In this document: one piece after another, positions 8,734-17,488 of the stretch
Layout of the letters: every line of letters starts with the position of its first letter
Position numbering within the stretch: position 1 is the stretch's first letter
From: Chromobacterium sp. IIBBL 290-4
GTDB lineage: Bacteria; Pseudomonadota; Gammaproteobacteria; Burkholderiales; Chromobacteriaceae
NCBI RefSeq assembly: GCF_024207115.1
Contig: NZ_CP100128.1
Span: 4,898,001-4,962,000, forward strand
DNA: 64,000 nucleotides
Reading direction: 5' to 3'
The notes under the pieces: generated by a model
Databases searched by the model: none
Told to the model about the DNA's origin: nothing
What the model saw: only the letters and a program-made list of their open reading frames with translations
Position numbers and translations under genes: made by a program

Positions 8734-9441
8734 ATGGATCAACTTGTCAATTTATGGCCCTTGCTAGGCGTCGCCGTAGTCATCGCCGGCTTCATGCTGC
8801 GGCTCAATCCGCTATGGGTGGTCTGTTCGGCATGCATAGCGGCGGGCTTGGCTGCCGGCATGACGCCATTGGCCATTCTGGCCAAGTTCGGTCAAGGATT
8901 TCTGAAAACCCGCAATATCTCCCTGGCCGTGCTGCTGGTGCTGCCTGTGGTCGGATTGATGGAGCGTCATGGCTTGAAAGAGCAGGCGGAGCAATGGATG
9001 CGCCAGATAAGCGATGCGACGGTCTCCGGCCTGCTGGTGGTGTATCTGCAAACCCGGGAGCTCACCTCGGCTCTGGGCCTGAGCGCGCTCAGCGGCCAGG
9101 CTCAAGTGGTCCGGCCGATGCTGGCGCCGATGGCCGAGGCGGTCTGGTCGCAACAACACGGCCCGCTTAACGGCAAGCAGCGGGAAAAACTGCGCGCCAT
9201 GTGCGCGGCGACGGACAATATCGGGCTGTTCTTCGGCGAAAACCTGTTTGTCGCCTTCAGCGCCGTCATCCTGATGCACACATTCCTGCAGGAAAACGGC
9301 CAGAACAGCGAGGCGCTCCATATCGCGCTGTGGGGACTGCCTACCGCCTTATTCGCCTTCATCATTCATGCTGCGCGTTTGCTCGCCTTCGAGAAAACCT
9401 TGCTGCGGCTCGGGGGCGGAGAAGCGCTCGGGAGCCGATGA
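8734..9441 (+). CDS. DUF969 family membrane protein, predicted 5-oxoproline permease part
   Basis: 235 residues with hydrophobic helices at about 5-45 and 65-85, around 165-190 and 200-220. Segments LGVAVVIAGFMLRLNPL, LLVLPVVGLMERHGLKE and CAATDNIGLFFGENLFVA are those of DUF969. Comparative genomics of the PxpABC pathway has linked DUF969 and DUF979 to 5-oxoproline uptake, and this operon repeats that arrangement. The transport role is inferred from context. Its stop overlaps the next start. Confidence 0.88.
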   Translation: MDQLVNLWPLLGVAVVIAGFMLRLNPLWVVCSACIAAGLAAGMTPLAILAKFGQGFLKTRNISLAVLLVLPVVGLMERHGLKEQAEQWMRQISDATVSGLLVVYLQTRELTSALGLSALSGQAQVVRPMLAPMAEAVWSQQHGPLNGKQREKLRAMCAATDNIGLFFGENLFVAFSAVILMHTFLQENGQNSEALHIALWGLPTALFAFIIHAARLLAFEKTLLRLGGGEALGSR

Positions 9442-10373
9442 TGAGTCTGGACATCCGCTATTTCTACTGGCTCGCCGGCGTCCTGCTGATAGGCATCGCG
9501 GTCCAGACCTTCCGAGACGCCCAGCATCCGAGACGCATCCGTCAAACCGTCTTCTGGACCCTCTTCGGCCTGTTGTTCCTGTTCGGCGACAGCTTGCCTG
9601 CCGAAGCGTGCGGCGCCATGACGCTGGCCATGATTGGCGCCGCGATCAGCGGCAAAGCGGCGGCGCCATCACAGCCGCCAAGCGGGAGCCGATCGATCGG
9701 GAACAAAGTGTTCTGGCCCTGCCTGCTGCTGTCTGCCCTGACCGCCATGCAGATTGTTGCGGCCAAAGCCCTGCCATCCCTACCCTTTCGCCTACCCGCC
9801 ATGCAAAGCGATTTGCTGTCCTTGGGAGTGGCCAGCCGGATTTCGCTGGCTCTGGCTTGCCGCCTGGCGGGGGCGCGCCCGGCGCAGGCCGTGCAGGAAA
9901 CCCGCCGCTTGCTGGAAAAAATGGGACCCGCGTTCTTGCTGCCCCAAATTTTGGCGGTGCTCGGGCTGATGCTGGCCGATGCCGGCGTCGGCAAAGCCGT
10001 TGCGCATGTGGCCACCAGCTATCTGGCGCTGGACATCCGCTGGGTGGCGGTGCTGGCTTATGTGCTGGGCATGGCTTTGTTCACCATGATCATGGGCAAC
10101 GCCTTCGCCGCCTTTCCGGTAATGACCGCCGGCATCGGCATCCCCTTCCTGATCGGCGTCCATCACGGCGATGCGGCGGTGATGGCGGCCATAGGCATGT
10201 TCTCCGGCTACTGCGGCACGCTGATGACGCCGATGGCCGCCAATTTCAATATCGTGCCGGCCGCCCTGCTGGAGTTGGACGACAAGAACGCGGTGATCAA
10301 GGCGCAAACGCCGACTGCGCTCGCCTTGCTGGCGGTCAACGCCCTATTGCTGAACTGGCTGATGTTCCGTTGA
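9438..10373 (+). CDS. DUF979 family membrane protein, predicted 5-oxoproline permease part
   Basis: 311 residues with about eight hydrophobic segments. Conserved stretches include [40 protein letters not shown] and [20 protein letters not shown], all typical of DUF979. Two ATGs stand side by side at 9438 and 9441; both are well placed after GGAG. The overlap with DUF969 suggests that the two proteins are made in step and form one carrier. Substrate inferred from the operon. Confidence 0.88.
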   Translation: MMSLDIRYFYWLAGVLLIGIAVQTFRDAQHPRRIRQTVFWTLFGLLFLFGDSLPAEACGAMTLAMIGAAISGKAAAPSQPPSGSRSIGNKVFWPCLLLSALTAMQIVAAKALPSLPFRLPAMQSDLLSLGVASRISLALACRLAGARPAQAVQETRRLLEKMGPAFLLPQILAVLGLMLADAGVGKAVAHVATSYLALDIRWVAVLAYVLGMALFTMIMGNAFAAFPVMTAGIGIPFLIGVHHGDAAVMAAIGMFSGYCGTLMTPMAANFNIVPAALLELDDKNAVIKAQTPTALALLAVNALLLNWLMFR

Positions 10374-10386
10374 GGAGTCTGAATCG

Positions 10387-11019
10387 ATGAAAACCGTATT
10401 GCTCACCGGCTTCGAGCCTTTCGGCGGCGAAACCGTCAACCCCTCCTGGGAGGCTGTCAGGCAACTGGATGGCGCCGTGATAGCGGGCGCGCTCGTCTGC
10501 GCCCGCCAGTTGCCCTGCGTCTTCGGCCAGGCCTTGTCTGAATTGGATCGCCACCTGGAAGAGTTGAGACCGCAGCTGGCCATCGCCGTCGGCCAGGCAG
10601 GAGGCCGCCCGGACATCACCGTCGAACGGGTGGCCATCAATGTGGACGATGCCCGCATGCCCGACAACGCGGGTCTGCAGCCCATAGACCAAGCCGTCGC
10701 CGCGCAAGGCCCGGCTGCATACTTCGCCACGCTGCCGATCAAGGCCATCGTCGCCGGTCTGCGCGAAAACGGCATCCCGGCCTCGGTTTCGCAAACCGCC
10801 GGCACCTTCGTCTGCAACCATGTCATGTACGGACTGCTGCATCGCCGCCAGCCGCGCGCCGGCTTCATCCACATTCCCTTCCTGCCGGAGCAGGCCGCCC
10901 GCCATCCCGGTTCGCCCAGCATGAAGCTGGAAGATTGCGTCGCGGCTATCCGCCTGGCGGTGGAAATCTCGTTGACGCGCGAGCATGACGTCAAATTTGC
11001 AGAAGGCGCGACTCATTAA
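10387..11019 (+). CDS. pcp: pyroglutamyl-peptidase I
   Basis: Cysteine peptidase (family C15) that removes an N-terminal pyroglutamate from peptides. 210 residues, full length. [17 protein letters not shown] is the signature N-terminus; catalytic residues can be placed as E80 (ITVERVAIN), C143 ([12 protein letters not shown]) and a histidine near 162-168. It is the last gene of the pxp operon, 13 bases after DUF979 with GAGGAG before the ATG. Its product is the substrate of PxpABC, so the operon covers release, uptake and hydrolysis of pyroglutamate. Confidence 0.96.
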   Translation: MKTVLLTGFEPFGGETVNPSWEAVRQLDGAVIAGALVCARQLPCVFGQALSELDRHLEELRPQLAIAVGQAGGRPDITVERVAINVDDARMPDNAGLQPIDQAVAAQGPAAYFATLPIKAIVAGLRENGIPASVSQTAGTFVCNHVMYGLLHRRQPRAGFIHIPFLPEQAARHPGSPSMKLEDCVAAIRLAVEISLTREHDVKFAEGATH

Positions 11020-11101
11020 GGCCAGATACCCCACGCTTCCCGCCCAGCCGTCGCAGCGCGGCCGGCCCAGGAGCGGCCCATCGACCGCTGAAGCCTCGCG
11101 T

Positions 11102-12292
11102 TCAGGGCATTCTTCTCTTGGGCAAAGAGTCGAACAGATCGAGAAATTGGCCGGCCACGCGCGGCCACGCGCGCTCGCGCCCCAGCCTAGCGGCCTGCGC
11201 GCCCCAGCGCTCGGCCAAGCCGGGCTGATTCAGCAGACTGTCCAACACGCGAGCCAAAGCCCTGTAATCGCCCTGCGGGAACAGCGCGCCATTGCCATGC
11301 GACAACTCCTCGGCGAAAACGCGCGCGTCGGAGCAAATCGCCCCTCTGCCGCAAGCCGCCGCCCAAGACAGCGCGCCGCTGGCGCCGCGCATACGCTCCA
11401 GCCAGACCCATTTGCGCGCCTCCCGGTAAGGCAAGGCCATGACATGGTGCGCCTGGATCAAGCGCGGGATATGCGCGGCCGGCAGATTCAAGCGCCACTC
11501 CAGCAGCGGCTCCGCCAAGCCCAGCCTCGCGGCGTAGTCGCGCAAGCGCTGCGGGTAGCCCTGCAAGTTGCCGCTCGCGGCATCCGCGACGACGCCGCCC
11601 GCCAAGGTCAAGCTCAATTCTTCGCTCAGCGCCGGTCTGGCCGCCTGCAACAAAGCCAGGGCCTGCAACAAATCTTCAATGCCCTTGTCCGGGTGAAAAA
11701 AACCGAAATACAGCAGCTTTAACGGCCCTGGCGGCAAAGGCGCATCCGCCGCCGCGGCGTTGCCATGGGGAATGACGGCCACCCGGCTGACAGGCAATCG
11801 CATTTTGCTTTGCAAGCACCGCGCGCCAGTCGTCGTCAGCGCGATCAAGCGCGACAACTGGCCTGCCAGCCGCCGCTCGCGCGCCAGCAGCAAGGGGGCG
11901 GACAAGCATACCGCCGCCTGGCGCAACGAGCGCGGCAGCCCCGTGGCCTGAGACCATGGCCATGGCAAGCTGACGGGCTGCCAGATCAGCCGCCCTGGAT
12001 CGTGAACAGTGGCAGTCAGAGGCAGATAGGGATAGCGGCGCGCCAGCCACTCCAAGGCCAAAAACTCATTGCCGCAACCTTCCCCCAATTCAGCATGAAC
12101 CAGCTCCGCCTCGCTCCAATCCGCCTTCTCCATCTGCTTGTCGAGCAACAGCGCATGCGGCGACAAGCTCTGTCCTCGCAAGGGCATCGCCACGTCCGCC
12201 CCGGCCGCGCGCAAGGCCTCGCCCCAGGCGTCGGCATAATCGGCGATGCCATTTTGCGCAGGCGGCAAAGGCGCCAACAAGGCGATGCGCAT
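11102..12292 (-). CDS. glycosyltransferase, GT4-like
   Basis: 396 residues from the ATG at 12292, MRIALLAPLPPAQNGIADYA, the usual GT-B N-terminus with glycine-rich loop. A longer ORF exists upstream but lacks coding character. The C-terminal half has LKLLYFGFFHPDKGIEDLLQ, typical of GT4 acceptor/donor domains, and EARKWVWLERMRGASGALSWAAACGRG, matching the position of the E-x7-E motif though altered. The start codon overlaps the stop of a short ORF as TGATG. Sugar and acceptor are unknown; it may act on surface polysaccharide with the nearby GT2. Confidence 0.8.
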   Translation of the reverse strand: MRIALLAPLPPAQNGIADYADAWGEALRAAGADVAMPLRGQSLSPHALLLDKQMEKADWSEAELVHAELGEGCGNEFLALEWLARRYPYLPLTATVHDPGRLIWQPVSLPWPWSQATGLPRSLRQAAVCLSAPLLLARERRLAGQLSRLIALTTTGARCLQSKMRLPVSRVAVIPHGNAAAADAPLPPGPLKLLYFGFFHPDKGIEDLLQALALLQAARPALSEELSLTLAGGVVADAASGNLQGYPQRLRDYAARLGLAEPLLEWRLNLPAAHIPRLIQAHHVMALPYREARKWVWLERMRGASGALSWAAACGRGAICSDARVFAEELSHGNGALFPQGDYRALARVLDSLLNQPGLAERWGAQAARLGRERAWPRVAGQFLDLFDSLPKRRMP

Positions 12293-12732
12293 CAAGAGCC
12301 GCCTTTCCGCCATGCCGATGCGGCCGCCAGCGGCATCGGCATGGCGGGTGTCTTCGGCCCTTGCGCCCACAACAACGGATCGACACTCCGCAGCGGCGCG
12401 GGCAGGCCAGGATCGGCGAGAAAAGCGGACGCATCCGCCACGCTCGCAGCGACCAGCACCGCCCAGCCGCGCTTTACGACCGACAACGGGCGCAGCCATG
12501 GAAGCCAGCCACGCCCCTCGCGCCAGAGGCTGTCATGCCCGCCGGAATTCGGGAGAATGCTCAGTCGAGAGAAAAAGATTTTGGACTGGCGATGATGCGC
12601 TGGCGGAGTCGCCAAAAGATTGCCGCTGCGGTTTGCGCTCCGCGCGCGGCCTGCCCGCGCCCTCAGCAGACGGTTCATGCGCCAAAGATGCATTGTCTTC
12701 GCCACGGACAGATTCCGCTCCTTTCCGAACAA
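12292..12732 (-). CDS. uncertain short ORF coupled to the GT4 gene, possibly a decayed gene
   Basis: 146 codons at most, ending in TGATG so that its stop overlaps the GT4 start. The C-terminal part (SKIFFSRLSILPNSGGHDSL, then RGWAVLVAASVADASAF) looks more protein-like than the arginine-rich N-terminal part, and an internal start near MHLWRMNRLL is possible. Third-position GC is visibly lower than in the flanking glycosyltransferases. I recognise no family. It could be a small genuine gene, or the tail of a glycosyltransferase that has lost its upstream part by frameshift. Confidence 0.3.
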   Translation of the reverse strand: MFGKERNLSVAKTMHLWRMNRLLRARAGRARSANRSGNLLATPPAHHRQSKIFFSRLSILPNSGGHDSLWREGRGWLPWLRPLSVVKRGWAVLVAASVADASAFLADPGLPAPLRSVDPLLWAQGPKTPAMPMPLAAASAWRKGGS

Positions 12733-12995
12733 AGCCGACGCGCGCCCAAGACGAGGCCGCGCTCGACCCTGAGTTGCTGCATTTTCTTATCATAGGCGGT
12801 GATCCAGGCTTTCCACGCCTTCCCCCCCAGATGCTCAGCGGCCTGCCCCGCCATGCTTGGATATCGGCGCTGCGGCGCTTGCCGACGCGGCGTTGAGAGC
12901 AAGCCCCTTGCCAGGCCAAAAACTCCGCAGCGGCGACGGCTGAGGTCGAGAATGGCCCCGCATCCCAGAACAGTCATCCGCCGTGCTTGGCCGCT
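12733..12995. other. gap inside the glycosyltransferase group, no convincing gene
   Basis: About 260 bases between the GT2 stop and the uncertain ORF. All frames are arginine- and serine-rich, several short ORFs overlap and none has recognisable motifs. With the next 440 bases it makes a 700-base weakly coding stretch in an otherwise tight leftward gene group. Confidence 0.45.
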
Positions 12996-13904
12996 TTATC
13001 CCCAGTAGCCGGGAGACAGGCTCAGGCGGCGCTTGAGCCGCTTGGGCAGCAAGCGTTCCATCTGCCCCAGCCGGTAGCCCGAAGACTTCAGCGCCGCGCG
13101 CAATAATGCGCTGCCCGGCCGCCACCACCGGCCGCCTCCGCCCGCCGACTCCGAGCGGATGAAACGCAGCTCCGCGCGTCCCGCGCGGCCAAAATGCTCG
13201 GCGATCCAGATCTCGCGGCCATAGAACACGCCAAGATCGAAACAACGCCTCACCTCCCCCAGCAAACTGGAATCGCGCGCGTGGCAAACCCGGGCCTCCG
13301 CGTCATAGCGCAAGGCCCAGCCAGCCAGCAGCATCCGCCCGGCGACATGGGTTTCCTCGGCGCAGATCACATCGGCGGGAAAACCTCCCACGGTTTCCAG
13401 CGCCACCCGGCGGTAAGCGCAACAGGCGTCGGAAACCAGGCAGGTTTTGACGCCCAACTCGGCCGCATCGCTCAGCCGCTTGGTGCGCGATGCGGCGGGA
13501 TAGTCGAACAGGCCAGGACAAGCCTCTTGAGAACCCGTATTCCCCTGCGGCAATGTCCTGCCATAGGCCATGCCGATATCCGGCGCCATCCACACCGCGT
13601 CGCGCAAGCGGCGCAGGCAATCCGGATCGGCCGGAATCGCGCCCTGGGTCAGAAAGATCAACACATCGCCGCCCACCAGCCGGCTGGCCAGCCCCCGGAT
13701 GCCGCCCCGGTTGAATTCGCGCGCCGAGATCGTCATCACCTGCGCGCCAGCCGCTCGCAGCCGCTCCCCGCAGCCATCGGCGGACTCGCAATCCAATGCC
13801 AGCCATTCGTCGGGTTTCAAGGTTTGGCTGGCCAACGCCGGCAGCAGCACATCGAGATAGCGGCTAGCGTTGCGCACCGTCAAAATCAGCGAGGTAGCCG
13901 TCAC
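12996..13904 (-). CDS. glycosyltransferase family 2
   Basis: 302 residues. MTATSLILTVRNASRYLDVL is the GT-A N-terminus that binds UDP-sugar, and DVLIFLTQGAIPADPDCLRR occupies the place of the DXD-containing segment. CAYRRVALETVGGFPADVICAEE is the usual GT2 acceptor region with its ED-like pair. The C-terminus is rich in arginine. It is first in the leftward group with the GT4 gene. Likely role in cell-surface polysaccharide assembly; the sugar cannot be told from sequence. Confidence 0.85.
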   Translation of the reverse strand: MTATSLILTVRNASRYLDVLLPALASQTLKPDEWLALDCESADGCGERLRAAGAQVMTISAREFNRGGIRGLASRLVGGDVLIFLTQGAIPADPDCLRRLRDAVWMAPDIGMAYGRTLPQGNTGSQEACPGLFDYPAASRTKRLSDAAELGVKTCLVSDACCAYRRVALETVGGFPADVICAEETHVAGRMLLAGWALRYDAEARVCHARDSSLLGEVRRCFDLGVFYGREIWIAEHFGRAGRAELRFIRSESAGGGGRWWRPGSALLRAALKSSGYRLGQMERLLPKRLKRRLSLSPGYWG

Positions 13905-14113
13905 CGCGCTCTCCCCCGGCCATGGCGGATGGAGAGATGGACAAAACCGCCCCCTGCAAAACCCTGTCCTCGCGACGCTTCTATCATCACCAGATCACGA
14001 CTCCCGAGATTACTCACGCGCCTTGCCCATTCGAGATGGCCGCGAGGCGCGCGCGAAGGACGCATGCCATCCGCGCATTGATATCTCTATAGCCTTTAGC
14101 GAACGCGATAGGC

Positions 14114-14121
14114 ATAAAAAA
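14114..14121. repeat. left target-site duplication of the IS
   Basis: ATAAAAAA, identical to the copy at 15153-15160 on the other side of the element. Confidence 0.9.
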
Positions 14122-15152
14122 GGCTATGTCCCAATTCCGTGTTGGGAGCTATGCTGAATACAGTAGCAGACCGGGAGTCGCGCCATGGATGCCCAGAGTT
14201 TTCAGCGTTTTCTTGCCCAACTGGATCAGCTCACGCTCAAACAGAGGAGCTTGCTGTCTTCTGCGCTTAAACATCCCACTCACCATGACGCCATTCAGGA
14301 CGCCTTGCCTGACCTGACGGCTTGCCCACACTGCCAGGCCGAGGCCAACCAGTTGGCGTTATGGGGCTGGAGCCGAGGCCTGCGGCGTTATCGCTGCAAA
14401 CAGTGCCACCGGACCTGCAATGCCTTGTCGGGCAGTCCATTAGCCAAATTGCGCAAGGCCGATCGCTGGCTGAGCTACGCCCAAGCACTGCAGGATGGCT
14501 TGACCGTGCGAGCAGCCGCTCGTGCATGCGGCATCAGCAAGAACACGGCTTTCCTATGGCGGCATCGCTTCTTGCATCGCGCATCAGACCATCTGGCGGC
14601 GCAAGCCCGAGGCATCGTCGAAGTAGATGAAACCTTCATTCTGGAATCATTCAAAGGGCAGCGGTGCCTCCCCCGCGCGCCGCGCCAGCGGGGTGGCGTC
14701 AGCCAAACACGGGGAACCGGGCCGGATCAGATTCCCATCATGGTGGTGCAGGACCGAGAGGGACATATAGCGGACTTCAAGTTGAAGAAGCTCAATGGCG
14801 CTCATGTGGAAGCGGCTTTAGCCCCGTTGGTGGATAGCGACGCCATCCTGTGTTCGGACGGCGCAGCGGTGTACTCGACCTTTGCCAGGCAGCATGGCAT
14901 TACCCATCGAGTCGTGCATGCCAAGACGGGACAGCGGGTACGCGAGGGGGCGTTCCATATCCAGCATGTGAATGCCTACCATAGCCGCTTGAAGCTTTGG
15001 ATGGCTCGATTCCACGGGGTTGCCACCAAATACCTTGAAAACTATCTGGGGTGGCGACGGATGCTGGAGCGCTATCAGCAAACCATGCAGCCTTGCCACT
15101 GCTTGCAGGAGGCAGTGGGTCGTCCCTTGCAACACATTATTGGGACATAGCC
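14122..15152 (+). mobile_element. intact IS1595-family insertion sequence
   Basis: The element is bounded by perfect 14-bp inverted repeats, GGCTATGTCCCAAT at 14122-14135 and its complement at 15139-15152. It is flanked by identical 8-bp copies of ATAAAAAA at 14114-14121 and 15153-15160. An 8-bp duplication is the known mark of IS1595 transposition. Length 1,031 bp with one transposase ORF and no passenger. Intact ends, intact target duplication and an open transposase frame suggest a recent insertion. Confidence 0.95.
14185..15150 (+). CDS. IS1595-family transposase
   Basis: 321 residues. An N-terminal zinc ribbon ([15 protein letters not shown] then [14 protein letters not shown]) is followed by a helix-turn-helix ([20 protein letters not shown]) and the DDE-type ISXO2-like catalytic domain starting at IVEVDETFI. 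Later residues [11 protein letters not shown] hold the second Asp. The C-terminal [23 protein letters not shown] carries the conserved N/H-x-R-x-K and WMARF-type block with the expected last acidic residue. The stop lies inside the right inverted repeat. Full-length and apparently functional. Confidence 0.93.
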   Translation: MDAQSFQRFLAQLDQLTLKQRSLLSSALKHPTHHDAIQDALPDLTACPHCQAEANQLALWGWSRGLRRYRCKQCHRTCNALSGSPLAKLRKADRWLSYAQALQDGLTVRAAARACGISKNTAFLWRHRFLHRASDHLAAQARGIVEVDETFILESFKGQRCLPRAPRQRGGVSQTRGTGPDQIPIMVVQDREGHIADFKLKKLNGAHVEAALAPLVDSDAILCSDGAAVYSTFARQHGITHRVVHAKTGQRVREGAFHIQHVNAYHSRLKLWMARFHGVATKYLENYLGWRRMLERYQQTMQPCHCLQEAVGRPLQHIIGT

Positions 15153-15160
15153 ATAAAAAA
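15153..15160. repeat. right target-site duplication of the IS
   Basis: ATAAAAAA, which also serves as the T-tract (on the reverse strand) of the phhA terminator. Confidence 0.9.
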
Positions 15161-15178
15161 GCCCGCATGAATGCGGGC
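15153..15178 (-). terminator. rho-independent terminator of phhA, split site of the IS
   Basis: Read on the reverse strand: GCCCGCAT, a 2-base loop region, ATGCGGGC (15161-15178), then TTTTTTAT. The IS inserted exactly in this T-tract and duplicated it, so the terminator remains usable. Confidence 0.85.
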
Positions 15179-15197
15179 AAGGTGGCAAATCTTTGGC

Positions 15198-16091
15198 TCA
15201 GACGTCGTCGCTGTCGGCCCATCCCTGGCGATCGCCGACATTCAACACTTGGTCGGAGGGCGCGATATCGCCCGCCCCCCAAGCCTTGGCGTCCGCCAGT
15301 TGCTGGTAATACGGCGAGAAGTCCGGCGCAGTGGCGTCGAACAGCTGCTGGAAGCTGTCGATCACGAAGTAGGTCTTCTGGAAGGTGTCGATGCGGTAGC
15401 GCGTATTCATGATGCGCATCAGATCGAAGCCCACCCGGTTGGGGCTGGGACTTTCCAGGCAGTAGATGGATTCGGACTTGCTGGACACGATGCCGGCGCC
15501 GTAAATGCGCAAGCCTTGCGGGGTGCGGATCAGGCCGAACTCCACCGTGTACCAGTACAGCCGCGACAGATTCGGCAGCGCGCCCAGGCTCTTGGCTTTC
15601 ATGCCGCCCTTGCCGTAGGCCTCCAGGTAGTCGGCGAACACCGGGTTGATCAGCAGCGGCACATGGCCGAACAGATCGTGGAACACATCCGGCTCTTGCA
15701 GGTAATCGAGCTGATGCGGCTCGCGCAGCCACCAGGTCACCGGGAAACGCCGGTTGGCCAGATGCTCGAAAAACACATCGTCCGGAATCAGCCCCGGCAC
15801 CGCGACGATCTGCCAGCCTGTCGCCGCCATCAGCTTTTCATTCAGCTTGGCGAAATCGGGCACCCGGTCATGGTCCACCTCCAGCCGGGCCAGGCCTTCC
15901 ATGAATTCGTCGCAGGCGCGGCCCGGCAGCAGCTTGCTCTGCCGCTCGAACAGCGTGGCCCAGGTGGCGTGGTCTTCGGCGGTGTAGCGATCCAGCGGCT
16001 GCGGCAGGGTGTAGTCGTCGGGATGATGGCCCAGTCCGACATTTTTGCGCGTGGTGATGTCGGGCACCACAAAATCTGCGCGGTCATTCAT
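15198..16091 (-). CDS. phhA: phenylalanine 4-monooxygenase
   Basis: Non-heme iron, pterin-dependent hydroxylase turning phenylalanine into tyrosine. 297 residues, the same length as the Chromobacterium violaceum enzyme. The iron ligands are visible as H138 and H143 in EPDVFHDLFGHVPLL and E184 in YWYTVEFGL. The stretch GLIPDDVFFEHLANRRFPVT is characteristic. No N-terminal regulatory ACT domain, as normal for bacterial forms. It diverges from an Lrp-type gene across 116 bases, and ends at a terminator invaded by an IS. The near-identical N-terminus to the violaceum enzyme, as I recall it, is the best taxonomic clue in the window. Confidence 0.97.
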   Translation of the reverse strand: MNDRADFVVPDITTRKNVGLGHHPDDYTLPQPLDRYTAEDHATWATLFERQSKLLPGRACDEFMEGLARLEVDHDRVPDFAKLNEKLMAATGWQIVAVPGLIPDDVFFEHLANRRFPVTWWLREPHQLDYLQEPDVFHDLFGHVPLLINPVFADYLEAYGKGGMKAKSLGALPNLSRLYWYTVEFGLIRTPQGLRIYGAGIVSSKSESIYCLESPSPNRVGFDLMRIMNTRYRIDTFQKTYFVIDSFQQLFDATAPDFSPYYQQLADAKAWGAGDIAPSDQVLNVGDRQGWADSDDV

Positions 16092-16207
16092 CTCAAGCTC
16101 CGGTTTGGGTGGTTTACTCTAGTTTAGCCCGGCGCGTATGCGGCAAGTCCGCAAAATTTGCCGAATAAACGGATTTTTTGCATAATTGCCGCATTATTTG
16201 TCATGAA

Positions 16208-16696
16208 ATGAATCAAATGCGCAAAATCGAACTCGACCGCTTCGACATGCAGATTCTGCATCAGCTGCAGCACGACGCCCGCGCCACCCACCAGAAACTG
16301 GCGCAGCAAGTGCCGCTGTCCGCCTCGCAAATCGGCCGCCGCATCCAGCGCATGGAGCAGAGCGGCATCATCCAGGGCTATCAGGTGGCCCTCAGCCCGG
16401 AGCAGGTGGGCCTGTCGGTGATGGCCTTCGCCAATGTCAGCCTGGAGCGCCACAGCGAGAGCGCGCTGCTGGAATTCGCCCAATCCATCCATGCGCTGCC
16501 TGAGGTGCTGGAATGCTATGCGGCGGCCGGCGAAGCCGATTATCTGCTACGCATCGTGGTGCAGGATCTGCCCTCGCTATCGGCCTTTGTGATGAACAAG
16601 CTGATGCAGATGTCGCTGGTGCGCAGCGTCAAATCCACCATCGTGCTCAACGCCATCAAGCAAACCATGAAACTGCCGCTGGCCTCGCTGCCCTGA
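16208..16696 (+). CDS. Lrp/AsnC family transcription regulator
   Basis: 162 residues from MNQMRKIELDRFDMQILHQL; a further ATG 9 bases on is equally possible, and the 30-base longer start at 16178 adds residues outside the family. The helix-turn-helix is LAQQVPLSASQIGRRIQRME, followed by the standard AsnC ligand-binding half with CYAAAGEADYLLRIVVQDL. It is divergent from phhA and very likely senses an aromatic amino acid and controls it, as Lrp-type regulators do for phenylalanine and tyrosine catabolic genes elsewhere. Promoters overlap in the AT-rich 116-base gap. Confidence 0.92.
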   Translation: MNQMRKIELDRFDMQILHQLQHDARATHQKLAQQVPLSASQIGRRIQRMEQSGIIQGYQVALSPEQVGLSVMAFANVSLERHSESALLEFAQSIHALPEVLECYAAAGEADYLLRIVVQDLPSLSAFVMNKLMQMSLVRSVKSTIVLNAIKQTMKLPLASLP

Positions 16697-16870
16697 GCCC
16701 GCGCCAGTCCCTTAGACAGGTTCCTTCCCGCGGCGCCAAGGCTATACCGAAGGCGCGCTTTCCCGCCGTCTGAAAATGCATATGTGTAAATTCATATAAC
16801 AAAAGCATTTTTTAGAGCGGAAAATTGTAGAACCTTGCGCCCGCACCGCGCCCTTCGCCAGGAGAGAACC

Positions 16871-17428
16871 ATGCCGAGACTTCACCCCTCACCGCTCTTC
16901 GACGCCCTCCGCTTGCAGGATGAGCTGGCCAGGCTGTTCGAAACGTCCACCCTGCCTAGCCCGGAGTCCATTCGCCAGTTTCTGCGCGGCTTGCGGATTG
17001 CTCCTGAAATATTGGCGCCGTTTCGTCGTTTTGGAGAAGAGAGCTATCGCCGCAACCGGATTTACCTGGACGAGCATTGCGAGATGCTGCTGCTCTGTTG
17101 GCGCGCGGGGCAAGCCAGTCCAGCGCACAATCATCGCGGCAGCCTGTGCGGCCTGCGGGTGATGGAGGGCGTCGCCACGGAAACCGCCTTCTATCCGCTC
17201 AGCGCGGGCTTGGCCCTCGCCCGGGAGACGCGCGAGCTGGCCGCCGGCAGTTTGCTGGTCAATGCCGACCAGGACATTCACCGCATCGCCAATCTGCAGG
17301 CAAGCGGCGCGGACCTGGTGACGCTGCATCTGTACGCGCCGCCATTGCGCGACATGGCCGTATTCAATCAGCCGCTCGCCACGTCCGCCGCCCGGGAACA
17401 GCATGCGATGCCCGACTATCAGATCTAG
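16871..17428 (+). CDS. cysteine dioxygenase family protein
   Basis: 185 residues from the ATG at 16871, which follows GGAGAGAA; the upstream 12 codons are unlikely. Cupin fold: the metal-binding set is H86 and H88 in SPAHNHRGSLCGLRVMEG with H137 in QDIHRIAN, and C93 stands where eukaryotic cysteine dioxygenase forms its Cys-Tyr crosslink. The family oxidises cysteine or related thiols (for example 3-mercaptopropionate) to sulfinates. Substrate choice cannot be settled here. Transcribed alone, with a terminator after it. Confidence 0.87.
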   Translation: MPRLHPSPLFDALRLQDELARLFETSTLPSPESIRQFLRGLRIAPEILAPFRRFGEESYRRNRIYLDEHCEMLLLCWRAGQASPAHNHRGSLCGLRVMEGVATETAFYPLSAGLALARETRELAAGSLLVNADQDIHRIANLQASGADLVTLHLYAPPLRDMAVFNQPLATSAAREQHAMPDYQI

Positions 17429-17442
17429 CGGCTGGCATGACA

Positions 17443-17470
17443 AAGGCGCGGCCGAGGCCGCGCCTTGTTC
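17443..17470. terminator. bidirectional hairpin between the dioxygenase and FadL genes
   Basis: AAGGCGCGGCC at 17443-17453 pairs with GGCCGCGCCTT at 17456-17466. T-rich sequence follows on the plus side; the two genes converge here. Confidence 0.75.
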
Positions 17471-17488
17471 AATACAACACAGCTTGAA

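Noticed and set aside
14818..15732. Reverse-strand ORF spanning the IS end and phhA
   Set aside because: Crosses from transposase antisense into a wrong frame of phhA; not a real fusion.
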